The notes under the pieces are model-generated. The model saw only the letters and a program-made list of their open reading frames with translations, was not told the DNA's origin and searched no databases. DNA of 64,000 nucleotides, taken from Cryptomeria japonica. Taxonomy: Eukaryota; Streptophyta; Pinopsida; Cupressales; Cupressaceae. Below, piece after piece: positions 34,491 to 46,639 of the stretch. The stretch lies in contig NC_081409.1 in assembly GCF_030272615.1 (NCBI RefSeq), positions 204,642,864 through 204,706,863 of the forward strand, in the 5' to 3' direction. Each line of letters opens with the position of its first letter. Positions within the stretch are counted from its first letter, which is position 1. The position numbers and the translations under genes were made by a program.

Positions 34491-34799
34491 AAAAGCCTAT
34501 CAGCTTAATTACAACATTGCCTTCATGACAAAAAAGATATATAAAATATCTCTAAATTAAAATTAACATCCAACATAGAAAAACCTCCTTAATTCCATTA
34601 AAGCAATTAGGAACATTTCCACATGGTCTATTTAATTGCATTAATGAAATCAGGTAACTTTCTTATTAGGAAAAATTAATATTCTAAAGGTAAGACTAAA
34701 TTAAAAATTTCTATTGTCTTCTTTTGTTCCCATTAACCAACAATTGTTGTCATTATCCAATAAAATTATCATCTATTCATACAAATATTGTGTAATATC

Positions 34800-36236
34800 T
34801 TTACACATACATATTGATGCACTACAAAAAGGAATGTTAGGAATATAAGATTCAAACGTTAATGTTGTTAGTGTCAATTGGAACTGAAATAGAAATGAAA
34901 CTACAATCTTAAGCATGCATATCAAGAGAGATATCAAACAAATTATAGAAAGCACACAAAAAAGGAGGAAAGACACTAAACCCTCCCAAATGCTCTCCAA
35001 AATGCTCATAGTGGCTCCCCCCTTGTTCCTCTCCTCTCTAAGTTCCACATGAGTGTAGCCCTTAACTTTTTGCCCTACTATGAATGTCTTATGGAGATTC
35101 AATATTATAAAAATGATTAATTATGAAATACAACAAGCTAAATATGAGAAAGCCTAACTAATCTATGTTGATTTTAACCAAAATAACAAAGAAAAGTGCT
35201 CCTAGATGCTCTCTCAAATTTGGTATAAGTTTGATGCATACAAGATTTTTGGATCTAGATGAAGAAATAATGGGCTCTATTTATAGGGAAAATAGGGCAT
35301 TGGATGCTCAAGATTGGATAATCTTAACAAGGGTTAGGATTGATGGGTTTATGGTCTATGTGAGGGCTTTCAACCCAATCCCAAGATGAAAAATGTCAAC
35401 ATGAGATGGCTTGAGAGGAGAGGGAAGAAGCATTAAATGCTTGAGATGATATGAAGGTTACCTTGGGAGGTAAGGTTAGGCTTGAGTTGAATGAATAAAG
35501 CTTTTATCCAATGAATAATGCCTTCATCCAATGGACAAACTCTTGTGCAAGAGTTAGTGGGGATAACCATGGGCAAAGCAATGAATGCTTGAAGAGACCC
35601 ATGAGTTAAATGGGAGTTGAGTTAGAGGGAAAGTCTCTAACCATGTGGGTGAATTGAGTTAACCATTAATGGTTATGTAAGAGCCATAAATGGTTATGTA
35701 AGAACCATTAATGGTTTAGAAGACTTTAGGGGTTGAACACATAAAGCCTTTAATGCATTTCAAAGAGTTTGAGGCTTTGAAAAGTGACTCCAAGTTGCAT
35801 AGGAATGTGACAATAATTAGGGGGGAGAATATAGAATGGGTTAGAAGAGTATAGAATGGGTTAGAAGAGTCTAGTGGGTTTGGTGGGTGAGAGAAAATAA
35901 GATTTTGATTAGAATAAAATTCATTATTTCAACCAAATAGGTGCAACTTGCATTTGTAGGAGAATGCAAGTGGGGGGGTAGTTTAGGGATTTAAATAAAT
36001 GTTTTATTATTTATTTAAGTGAGGAAAGGAGGTAAAATTAAATAAATGTGTTTTATTCATTTAATTGATTTGGAGTGTGGCTTAATGAATTAATTTAAAT
36101 AAATTGAATAATTTATTTAGTTAATAGAAGAAGAGGTTGAGGATGAATTAATTTAATTAACTGATTATTGATGGTTAAATAATCAAATAAATAGTAGATA
36201 TTCATTTAATTAAGTGGACATATTTATGTGACTACA
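34800..36236 (-). repeat. 3' LTR of the second Tat-type element (left end uncertain)
   Basis: The right edge is firm: TGTAGTCACA begins the LTR on the element strand at 36236, next to the purine tract. The first 250 bp are rich in ATTTATTTAA inverted repeats as in the younger element. The left edge is not resolved; CA-ended candidates lie between 34790 and 34840. No partner LTR was found to fix it. Confidence 0.5.
35278..35285 (-). promoter_or_regulatory. TATA box in the LTR of the second Tat-type element
   Basis: TATAAATA within CTATAAATAGAG on the element strand is a textbook plant TATA box, about 950 bp into the LTR. It supports reading this segment as U3-R of an LTR. Confidence 0.55.
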
Positions 36237-36253
36237 TTTGCCCCTCTTTGAGA
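36237..36253 (-). other. Polypurine tract of the second Tat-type element
   Basis: TCTCAAAGAGGGGCAAA on the element strand, nearly identical to 3759-3775 and flush with the LTR. Confidence 0.82.
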
Positions 36254-38400
36254 TGGTGCGGTTTATTGCGTCTTTTCAAAGAAAGAAAAATAAGTGTGAA
36301 GAAATATGCCCCATAAATGTTAATTTAGTGGGTGATATTCCCCCTCAAGAGATAGGCCGAAAAATTTCAAAAAATTGGACGATCTCTCAAAAAAGAGAAA
36401 GAAGTTGGGGGGAGGTAGAATAGAAGAATTTAGAAAGAATGGGAGAAAACGGAGTGAATACAGAGAAAGGTCAAGCCAATGGGTACCCTTAGGTCATGTA
36501 AGAGATACAGTGCAAAGGTAGTCTATGCTTTTGATTGATGCTATACAATTGATTAAAATTGGTTGGACAATCTGGTGCAATTGGTTGAATTGCCCCGATT
36601 GAGTCAAAGAGTGATAATTGATGTCAGTTGTTCGCTTGGACAAGATAAATTTTGAGTAAGTGAATCAAATTAACTTGTTGTGACTTAGACAATTGATGTA
36701 ATTGCCCGATGAAGTCAAGGTATCTTAAGGAAAATACTTGTTGAGACTTGAGAGAATTGATGTAATTATTTGTGTTGATTGTGTTTGATTGGTTGATCAA
36801 TTGATAGTCTTTGCATTTTAGGTTGTGTGTGGTGAATCATAGCAGCCTCATTGAGATTAGGTCATTATGAGAAATGCCTATTGTAGTCTAGGTTTGCCAT
36901 ATTGAGACCTGAAGATACTTGATCAAAAAGTATATGTTGATAGTCTAGGTGTGCGTGAGTCGATGTACCTATGTAGAAAGAGTAACTTGCTTGGCTTATA
37001 GGATGATTGAGGATGGGAAGCACAACCCCTCCTGTTAGAGATGGACGGTGATGAACGTGGATTGATTGGATTGATGGGGAGCGATGTAGGGTATGTGATG
37101 CTAATGATCGAGATGGGAAGGGTGAGGGGGGTGATTCAATATTAGATAGAAGGTATGGAGGACGTAGGACCCATTCCTATGTATGAGGAGAAAAATAGAG
37201 TATCCATTGTCATGACTATGTATGAATGATATGTTGTGAAATGGATGTATGGATGGATGGAATGCAATATAAATAGATGAGATGAAATGATGATCCATAG
37301 ATTATTTATAGTGCTTTAGTTTCATCATCGAGCATGGTATTATCGTTCTTGGTCGAGGTAGTAGGAACCAAGTTTGAGCTTTTCACCTGTAAGTAAGCAT
37401 TGCAGACAAGGAAAAGTTACCCTCCATTCTAGTTCATGCACAAATGGTTGAGGTATACGCTATAGTCAGTAAGCCATAGTGATCCATAACTGTATTTTTG
37501 CATATGATCACATAGCTTAGTGAACTTCCCACGTAGACACCATTAGTACATGCCCCAAAAATTCATTAGATCAATTTGCAAACAACAAACAAAAAAAAAG
37601 ATATCTGGAGCCATCCCGGCTACTCTAATCACTTGTGGATATCATGGAGTAGAGTAGGAACCTGATATGAATAAATAAATAAAAAACCGACCAAGTACTT
37701 ATCAACTTAAACAAAATTTTCTTATCAAAGAAAATGTTACCATGTCTTGCTTGTGAGGAAGGATGCATCCTTGTGAAGATAGTTGTGTGTAGATGTTTTG
37801 ATTGGTTGGGTCTGTTGCGATGTGTATGTACAAGGAATAATATGCTTTGTAATGTTTTTGATTTATTTTTAATTTTTTATCATGTTTTTTTTATTTTGTG
37901 TGTGTTTTTTAATGTTTTTGGTATTTTCTAAGTTTTTACGAATGTTTTTGGTATTTTATGAGTTCTTACAAATATTTTTGGTATATTTCTAGCAAATTTT
38001 GAATGAGGAACTCAATGAATCATAAGTAATGTAGAATCCACTTCTGTCAGTAGGTTAAGAGCATTGCCCCCAGTTAGATGTTGCTATGAAAGTGAGATGT
38101 TGGACATATGAAGGAATAACCCTGATTGCAGATCAATAACAAGCCATGGTTTGAATGATAGATGAAAGGATGCAATGGATATGATCACAACGAGTCTAGA
38201 AGAAAATGAAGCCATAGACTTTACAAGTGGTGCCTATTTTCTAGGTTTTCACCATCGTACTTACCCAAGGCGCCACCGTAGTGGTTTTCACCATTTGGAT
38301 GCATGATGTTTCTTTACTATTTTCTTGATTTTTTTGTATTTTATTCAGGACATTTTCTGAATGTTTTTGGTATTTTTTGATAAAGTGGAGGATCCTAATG
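36254..38400. other. Non-coding spacer of the second Tat-type element
   Basis: Corresponds in place to 3776-8647 of the younger element but holds no PMD gene and no GCGTCTGTG array. Conserved with it are TATGCCCC and GAGAGAT near the purine tract and the TTTTCACCAT / GGCGCCACC block at 38237-38298. 37840-37990 has TTTTTGGTATTTT-type low complexity. Confidence 0.65.
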
Positions 38401-39570
38401 CTCTGTACAACTTATGCATGAAACCGTTTGAGGTGCATGTTGTTGATCAGATCTGCTATTGGTTCTCCTTCTAAAGTTGCCAACTGATATGCCCCCGACC
38501 CAAATACAACAGTGATGACATACATACCCAGCTAGTTGAATTCAAACTTGCCCTGATGTTCTTTGTTTGGTTGGTTGCAAGGATTCTCACTGAGAACGAG
38601 ATCACCTAGCACAAATGTACGAGGTTTGACCCAACAATTGCAGCTTCTGCTCATGCGTTGCTGATAGGCTTTTAGGTGGTTGTATGCAACCTATCACCTT
38701 TCATCGAGCAGTTCCAAGTCTTGAAGATGTAAGACTCGGTATGATTCATCATCTATCAGATTATGTAAGAGACCCATAAGGATGGTATTTCAACCTTGAT
38801 AGGCAGGATGGCTTTTGCCCCATAAAACAGTGAGTAGGGAGTTGCGCCTATAAGGGTTTGAATGCTAGTTCAATATGCCCATAGTGCTAGATTTAATTAA
38901 ATGTGCCAATCACGACCAGCATCATCGATTGTCTTTTTTATTATCCTCAATATGTTTTTGTTTGATGCTTCGGCTTGACCATTGCCTTGTGGGTAATAGG
39001 GGGTGGAAAAACGGTGTTGGATGTGAAACTTTTCATAGAGTTCACGGACATCCTGATTTTTGAAAGGAATCCTGTTATCTGTGATGATGGACATGGGTAC
39101 ACCATACTAGTAGATGATGAAATTAAGGATGAGTGAGGCGATCTTCTTGCCGGTGACTTGGGTAAGTGGAATGACTTCAATCCAATTTGTGAAGTATTCG
39201 GTGGCGGTAATGATAAATATATGGCCATTGGATGAAGATGGATGGATTTTACCCACAAGGTCAAGTCCGCATTGACAAAAGGGCCATGGTGTTGTGATTG
39301 GTTGCAATTCCTGTGCTGGTACATGTATCATGTCTCCATGAACTTGGCACTTCTTGAATTTTTTGACAAAATAGTAGGAGTCTTTTTCCATGGTGGGCCA
39401 ATAGTATCTAGCGCAGATGATTTTCTTTGCTAGCGAAGGACACTTGAGTGAGCTTCACAAATTCCTTCATGTACCTCTTCCAAGGCCTTTGTTATCTCAT
39501 CTTGTTCTAGACATCAAAGGAGAGTACTATCAAGACTTTTCCTGTATAGGGTGTCGGTAATGATGGTGTA
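38400..39570 (-). pseudogene. Integrase remnant of the second Tat-type element
   Basis: The same domain order as the young integrase. The C-terminal part (GSGAYQLATLEGEP, about 38460-38510) is in a different frame from the core. Core pieces: GLDLVGKI with the first Asp (39107-39391), ITDNRIPF with the second Asp (the conserved Gly is Arg) and NGQAEASN with Glu (38897-39094). A TAG-type stop lies between the core pieces. The zinc-binding N-terminus is partly readable upstream of 39391. Non-functional. Confidence 0.82.
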
Positions 39571-41822
39571 TCAAGTGGTTTGGCAGATGAAGTTTTTTTG
39601 TTGGTTATTTGATTGGTTGGGAGGAAGTGTGTGATCACAGAGGTAAGTGAAGAACTCACTGTACCATGGGGATTCGAAATCGACAAGGCGACATACCATT
39701 TCAGTTTCAGGGATATCATAAGTAGGGATCCAAAGCTGTTCTACCAAGAACTCGTAGCATGTTGAATTTTGTGGAAGATCTAGGAGAGATGCAATTGTAG
39801 CCATTGTGTCGATAGCTCAATTCTGATCTCTGGGTACTTTCTCAAATGTGATAGTTGTGAATGATTCTTTGTAACTATCCACCATACTTTTATATGGCAT
39901 GAGCTTATCATTGTTAGTTTGGTACTCATCAGTGACTTGTCAGATGATTAGCTGAGAATCTTCATATGCATGTAGCTCTTTCAGATGCCATTGTATAGCC
40001 AATTTGAGTCCTATGATCAAGGCCTCATATTTTGCTATATTATTAGTGCATGGGAAACTGAGCCTGTATGACTTCAGGATGCTATCACCTTGAGGTGTGA
40101 TAAAAATGATACCTACCCCCGAGCCATGTATGAGCCATCAAAGTATATCTTCCAAGGTTGTGTAGTTGTGATCATGAAGATCTCTTCATCTGGAAAGTTG
40201 GAAATAAGGGGATGGTCACCTGCGAGGGGTGCATCAGCCAACTGATCTGCAATAGCTTACCCCTTGATAGCCTTGCGGTCCATATACTCTATATCAAATT
40301 AACTCAAGATCATAACCCATTTAGCCAAGCAGCCCGTCAATGTTGCCTTGCTAAGTAGGTACTTGAGTGGATCTATTTTGGCAATGAGTTGTACCTTGTG
40401 CGTTAACATGTAGTGCCTCAATTTGATGGCTGCCAAGATAATTGCTAGGCAAGCTCTCTTAATAGGTGTGTAATTGAGATCATAGCCTACCAATGTGCGA
40501 GACATATAGTATACAACACATTATTTTCCTTTTGCATTGTGTTGTGCTAGCAGTACTCCTAATGCCGTATTTGTAGCTGAAATATATAGAAATAGAGGTC
40601 TGCTTGGATATGGTGGGATTAGCAATGATGTATTCATCAGGTAGTCCTTAAGCATTTGGAATGATTGTTGGCACTTTATATCCCATTGAAAGCGGATATT
40701 CTTGTGTAACAGATGCGTGAAGGGATGACACTTATCAACCAATTGTGTAATGAATCTTTGAATTGATTGTAGCCGCCCTTGTAGTGTCATTAACTGACTA
40801 ATGTTCTTTGGAGGTGGCATGCCCATGATTGCTTTGACTTTCACCGAATCTACTTCAATGCCTTTGCTTGAGACAAGGTATCCTAAGAGCTTCCCGAAGG
40901 TTACTCCAAAGACACATTTCTTTGGATTTAGACAAACATGATATTGCTCTATTCTGTCGAATTTGACCCAGTATTGCTAGATGACCCTCTCTTGTTAATG
41001 ATTTAGCTATTAAATCATCGACATAATCTTCCAATATGGTGTTCATCATGTCATGGAAATGGTAGTCATAGCTCTTTGATATATCACCCCTACATTTTTC
41101 ATACCAAATGGCATCACATTCCAATAGTAGGTTCCCCATGGGCATGTGAAAGCAATTTTATGTTGATCCTCTGGAGCAATCTTGATCTGGTTGTACCCTA
41201 AAAAGCCATCCATAAGAGAAAGAATTGCATGACCCACTGTTAGATTGACAATCATGTCAATGTTTGGTAAGGGGAAGTCATCTTTAGGGCATGCCTTGTT
41301 CAAATCTCTGAAGTTTGTATAGATATGGATGCCCCCATTAGGTTTGCTGAAGGGTACAATATTGGAGATCCAATCTGCATAATCATTTGGTCTAATGAAA
41401 CCAACATCTAAGAGATTTTTGAGTTCCTCCTTGAAAAAGACAACAATCTATGGGTCCATCTTTCTGAGCTTTTGTTTAATAGGTTTAGCTCCTTCTACCA
41501 CGGTTAAGTGATGCATGACTAAATCAAGATCTAAGTCAAGCATGTCTGCATAAGACCATGTGAAGTTGATTTGACGCTGCTGGAAGAATTCCATAAATTT
41601 TGGTTGTTCCTCTGGAGTTAATAGAGATGCCAAATGTATTTGGTGAGGAGTCTCAGGGGTCCCCATATTGAATTCTTTTGTTTCTTCAATTAGGATCGTC
41701 AATCTCTCTCGATTTGTACTAGAGGGGAGGATGTCAAACCTTTCATCTGCAGGCGCCTCAGAGAGGTTTTCACCTTTGGATATGCTCTTTATTTTTACTC
41801 TTTTGGGATCAAACAGTGCCAC
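39571..41822 (-). pseudogene. RT - RNase H - archaeal-type RNase H remnant of the second Tat-type element
   Basis: Segments in order on the minus strand: RT thumb-side region with NKACPKDDFPLPNID (41303-41046), catalytic YVDDLIAKS (about 41030-41000), RNase H (40844-40299, including SRTLVGYDLNYTPIKRACLA), archaeal-type RNase H (about 40150-39800, ending MATIASLLDLPQN). The pieces at 41822, 41303, 40844 and 40505 share one frame; the archaeal-type domain is frameshifted. The upstream piece (41822-41448) matches the protease-RT linker, including SKGENLSEAP. Multiple stops. Confidence 0.82.
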
Positions 41823-42049
41823 GGTGTGGTTTTGACTGGAAGATCCATGTTTTATTGTGATATTTTTGCAGCTGAAAGGTTTGGCATCTGCCCCAAAGTA
41901 TGTTCCACTATTGAGTCGATGACAAACCTAGCTCTATGATCCCCGCTTGGTATGTGATCCTGTATTTCTAAAATTTCTATGAGTGCCTCATTGTTTTAGA
42001 AGTGATCAAGATATGGGGTATTGGGCTGGTTCTAGTCGACAAGTTCGGG

Positions 42050-44413
42050 CTAGATGATAGGCATGACCCCATCGATTAAGTTGAGTTCAGAGGAGGCGTC
42101 AGTGAGGGTTAATATAGATGAGTGAGGTTCATCGATGGTACGCTCCTTGTCATATTCTGGTGTAGGATTTGACGTAGGACCTGTGGAAGTTGCATTTTTC
42201 TCAGGAACCCAAAAGGTTTTAATCCATGCCTCTCCATAAATTGGGATATCTTTACAAGGTGGTGGAGGTGATGTGTCTTCCTCATTTGAAGTATTTAGAT
42301 TCACTAAATCCCATTCCCACTCATGAGATTCTATCTCTGAATCACTCTCTAACATCTGATTACTGTACCATGTTGGGATGTCTTTTGCATTGAAGAGTGT
42401 ATTGGTCACAGGTTTATGCACTTTGGAAGGTGGGATTGCTGGTGTTGTTGATGGGTTTATCAGTGTCGTTCATGTTGTTGCTAGGAGTATTGGTGTTGTT
42501 GGTAGAGTTGGTGCTACTGCTGCTACTGATGGGATTATTGGTGATACTGATGTTGTTGATGGCTTTGATGCTACTGATGGGATTATTAGTTTTGTGGGTA
42601 CAGGTGGTGTTATTGATGCAACTAGGATTATCAGTTTTGTGGGTGTAGGTGGTGTCATTCCTTGTGGTGTTGCTCAAATGGTAATCTTGCTACAATGCGT
42701 AACAACATTGCATGCAGGATTTGGATCTTTGATGGTGAGAGTTTCAACTTGTTCATCAATGTCATAGAGGTGACTCACAGTATAATTATAGGCAACTTGT
42801 GTATAACTAGTTGTAGTATCTTGTGTTTCGCTCAGAGGTAGAAGGACCCCTTTGATCATGTGATGGAAGTGGATTCTTGAACATTAGATGATCTTCATTG
42901 GAATTTTTAGGGTCATTCTTCTATTTCAATTTCTCCTCTATCAATGAGATCTTGAACAAGATCTTTCAGTCGATGGCAATTGCTCGTTTCTGCCCTTTTC
43001 CCTGGTGAAATTCACAATGTTCATTATCGCACCACCATGGAGGTTTGACCTGAGGTTCATAGTTAGAGGTTTTTAGTAAGGTCACAAGATTGGAAGAGAC
43101 CAATTGATGCAATATTGTTTCGATAGGTTCCCTTAAGGGTGTGTACATGCATTTTGGTTTGTAGTTTTGTTGCCTTTGTTTTTCGTTCTTCTTGTGGTGC
43201 ATTGCGACCTTGATTTTGTGGATGAGTGATGGTGTTGTTTTTAGGAGGGGGATTTTGTCCTGCAAACCTAACCACAGGGTCTACATTTTTTATTGTTCAT
43301 GCATCCACTATCCCGTCATTGATAATGTTCTTGTTCTTGTTCCAAAAAATTGGTTTATTACTATTATAACATGGTCGAGGGCCATCTTTGGGTTCATTGT
43401 AGATTTTGATAAGTCCCTTTTTGATAAGAGCTCTTTCATATTTTAATCCTTGAGTGATCATCTCTTCAAAGGACTATGTACCCTTCATGTCTAAATAGAA
43501 TTTCATCTCATCATTTAAGTTGGAAATGAATATTTCCACTAGTTCTTGTTTAGGCAAATGAAGAGAACGTCTGCTAGATAGATGCCTCCATTGTTGCAGG
43601 AAAGCTGATTACAACTCCCCTGGTTTTTATTTGGTGTTGCATAAATCTACCATGGTAACATCTCGTTCTATGTTATGTGCATTATGAGTGATGAATTTTT
43701 GAACTAGCTCCTCAAATGTTCTAATGCCAATTGGTAATCAAGAAAACCATTGTGTGGTTGTGCCTCCCAAACTCTGAGGAAAGAGGTGCATTAGATAGGT
43801 GTCCTCATAGGCCACCTCTAAACAAGCTGAGTGAAATTCTCGTACATGATCTATAGGGTCTCCTTTACCCCTATACTTTTCAAACTTGGGTGTTTCGAAC
43901 CCTCATGGAAAAGGTGGCATAAGCATGTTCCTATCAAAAGGATAGGGATAAATATCGTTAAGTGAAAACCGAGTAGTCTTCACACCACTATTGAGTTGTT
44001 GAGAGAGATTTTATACTTGTTGTCTCAACATGTATATTTCTGAAGGAGGAGGAGGTGGGGGATTTCCTTGATGATTAAGGTCATAGCAGAAGTAATATTT
44101 ACCTCTTCCACCATTGTTATGGCTATGCTGCTCAAAGGTTTTCCATATTTGTGCGGTATCAAAGTCAGAGGGTAGTTTTGGTACCCTCTTGAGAAAGTCT
44201 TGGAAAATGAGAATCTACATTGTTTCTAAGGATTTCATCAAAGAGTCTATTGAACTTGGGATTATGTTGTTCTCTTTCTATATCTTCAGGAGTTGGAGTG
44301 CTAGGATCTTCATCATTTGTGCCTCCTCAAATTGCCTCATGGAAATCGTTGAGGTTTTCTTCCTCCTCTTCAAGTTCTGGTTGTCGGTTTCTCGTTGATC
44401 TTGTTTGAGCCAT
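42050..44413 (-). pseudogene. gag remnant of the second Tat-type element, protease and G-patch deleted
   Basis: gag starts at ATG 44413 (MAQTRSTRNRQ) and includes a stretch matching NPKFNRLFDEIL of the young gag. The Cys/His cluster remnant CEFHQGKGQ lies near 43000. After a stretch matching the gag C-terminus (to about 42700) the homology jumps straight to the acidic linker before RT (42421-42050). The ~1.3 kb carrying protease and G-patch in the young element is replaced by about 240 bp of low-complexity repeat. Many stops and shifts. Confidence 0.72.
42425..42665 (-). repeat. Low-complexity Thr/Ser/Ile-Pro coding repeat in gag remnant
   Basis: Imperfect repeats of GGTGTTGTTGATG / GATGGGATTATT type, open on both strands (minus frames rich in Thr, Pro, Ser and Asn). 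They occupy the place of protease and G-patch, so probably arose by deletion and local expansion. Confidence 0.7.
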
Positions 44414-46400
44414 GTTGAAATTTTGAGGTTGGTGAAAGTGATTATGAGGTTGTGATGAAATGTTTGATGGAAGATAAGTGTTTGTGAAATGTTTAGAAGA
44501 TGCATCTCTAACACTGAAGGTTGGATGTTACCAAAGTTCTTTATGAATTGCTCTTGTGCTTTCAATAATTTTGATGTGATAAGGTATAGCAAGGTTTGAG
44601 ATGTGTTACAGACCAAACTACCTAGCAATGAGAGGATGCACTCATAAACTAATTTTTAACCTGTGTAGGAATACCTCTTAGGATGATTGATCCTAGATGT
44701 AGAGACACTCTAAAAGTGATTTGTTGGTTTGATTTAAGCAATATTTAAAAGAACTTAGGACAAGACCTTTTTTGTGTTTTGAGAGTTGAATGGTTTTGTG
44801 ATGTGTGAAGGTGAAACTAGATAGAATATGGACCTCAATAAAAAATTTATGTCACAAAGGGGGTTTCTACTTCTTCCTTTCTCTCAGGGGTTGGTGGTTC
44901 CCCTCGAGCTTCATTGTATGTGATACAATTTTTTGGAAAGAAAGCGGGGTTGATCTCACCCCCTTTATTTTTGTGATAATCCAAGGCTCTATATTGAGTA
45001 AAAGCTCTATTTTTAAAAGGCTCCTTGTCAAATTCGTTGGATTTGGCTTGAAGATACAAGTGCATATGGTGCAAGAAGGCCCTGTGTGAGAGAAAAATTT
45101 ATCTATTTATATAGAAAAACTTCCTCCTTTTGATAAGATCTTTTGAACTCAATTGTCTCTTTTTCAATGTTGTCTTTTGATGAAGACTCCTTTTTCTCAA
45201 GATGTGAGTGATGGTCATACAAATTGATACTTTGTTTCAATTTTTGATGTTTGTTTTATTTTTCAATGTTTTGAGGTAGATTTGTTGGATGAATACTTGG
45301 TTTAAATTTTTTTTGAATTTCTTTGACAAGAAAACACAACAAGAACACAAGCACAATAACCTTGCCTCTTTTCAAAATGAAAAAATAGGTGTGGGTCTAA
45401 ATCAACCCAATCATAAAATTTATTGACCCTTTTTACAAATGTATTTTATGTTTCCCAAAGCCTGAAGTCGACCCAACTTGTTACTGGTCTGACACAAAAT
45501 GAAGACAACTCAAACACTTTTTATCCCTAAGGTCATTGACCAGTTGTGATATTTTCAGCCCACATCTTGATATTTTTTGACTTTGGTACTACATACCTTA
45601 TGAATCCCACCGTGGTAGGTAAGGATATGATATACTAAGTCTTGTGTGAGCATAACAGATAGATGATCCCTATGATGGGGGAGTCACCACTTTTATCAAG
45701 CTACAAATAGCCTTTCAAAAAGCCCTATTTCTACTCAAGGAAATATGTATGGTGAGTATCTTGGGAGCAAAACCATATATGCTCTTGCACTGAACTTTTC
45801 ACAAATATCCTCAATCAAAAGAATGGGTGGGCTTCTATAATAAAAGGTGTCTAGTAATGTTCGATGTCTTTGGACTTAAGTTCATTCTGCAGTGACTCAC
45901 TTAAGAGCCTTGTAACTTGTGGTGGGGCCCATATGTCATTTCGACAAGTTACAATGTAGGAACAACTACACCCAAGGCTACAACTTGTGCTCTCACCTTA
46001 TTTCTATAGCAGCTCGAAGGATTTACCGCATAAGGTTGTTCCCAAGAGTGATGTGTCTCTTGAAAAACCTCTTTTAAAAATAAAATTTTTGAGTGTTACT
46101 AAAACTTTTCTCTTGCACCTAGAACCACGAGAGCCAAGGGAGAGGATAATGTGTGTTAGAAATGGGAGCACTCTACAGATTTTTGCATAAGTGTGCAAAA
46201 CACTGAAAACACTTGTTCTTTTTAACTGGTTTATCACAATGTGATCTATATGCTATTTGGAGATTTTTCTCAAATAACCATGGTGTTCTTTTTAACTTCA
46301 CAAGGCAATTTGTTTTCTAACTAGGAATTTTGAAAATCCCAGTCAACAAAATTGAAAGCACGTTTCTCAAAGTAAAAGCGATTTTGTAAACAAAAAAAAC
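44414..46400 (-). other. Leader region of the second Tat-type element
   Basis: No coding signal. 45826-45860 (GGGCTTCTATAATAAAAGG...) matches 17296-17330 of the young element's leader. No GCGTCTGTG array and no primer site could be found, so the 5' end of the element is lost or beyond recognition. Confidence 0.55.
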
Positions 46401-46639
46401 AAGTTCTGATTAATTAAGAAAAATGGGTTTTCAGGACCCGAAACCTTTAACATGGGAAATTAAGATAAGTCATAAAAGAGTCCAAAGCATAGAAACCGCT
46501 TACAAAATGACTAGCAAAAAGGCCAACAAACCAAAAAGACAACAAAAGAAAGAAACAAGAAAGAAACTAGGAAGGCTCTACACAGTTATAGTCTTTAGAA
46601 GGTGCTCCGCCTTTTTCACCAACTGGTCATAGGTGGCCA

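Larger units (their letters stand above)
34800..46400 (-). mobile_element. Second Ty3/gypsy element of Tat type, decayed, 5' LTR not found
   Basis: Minus-strand order is the same as in the 16 kb element: leader, gag, RT, RNase H, archaeal-type RNase H, integrase, spacer, purine tract, 3' LTR. Protein segments align by eye with the first element over most of pol, with many stops and frameshifts. The protease/G-patch region and any PMD gene are missing. A 5' LTR matching 34.8-36.2 kb is not visible right of the leader, where an unrelated ORF and a LINE follow. The outer limits are therefore approximate. Confidence 0.75.

Noticed and set aside
34430-34500. Possible Helitron 3' terminus (GGCGGCTTTCGCCC hairpin-like)
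   Set aside because: The short inverted match is not followed by a clear CTRR end in the required orientation.
42378-42767. 129-codon Val/Gly-rich plus-strand ORF
   Set aside because: Complement of the low-complexity gag repeat; no independent support.
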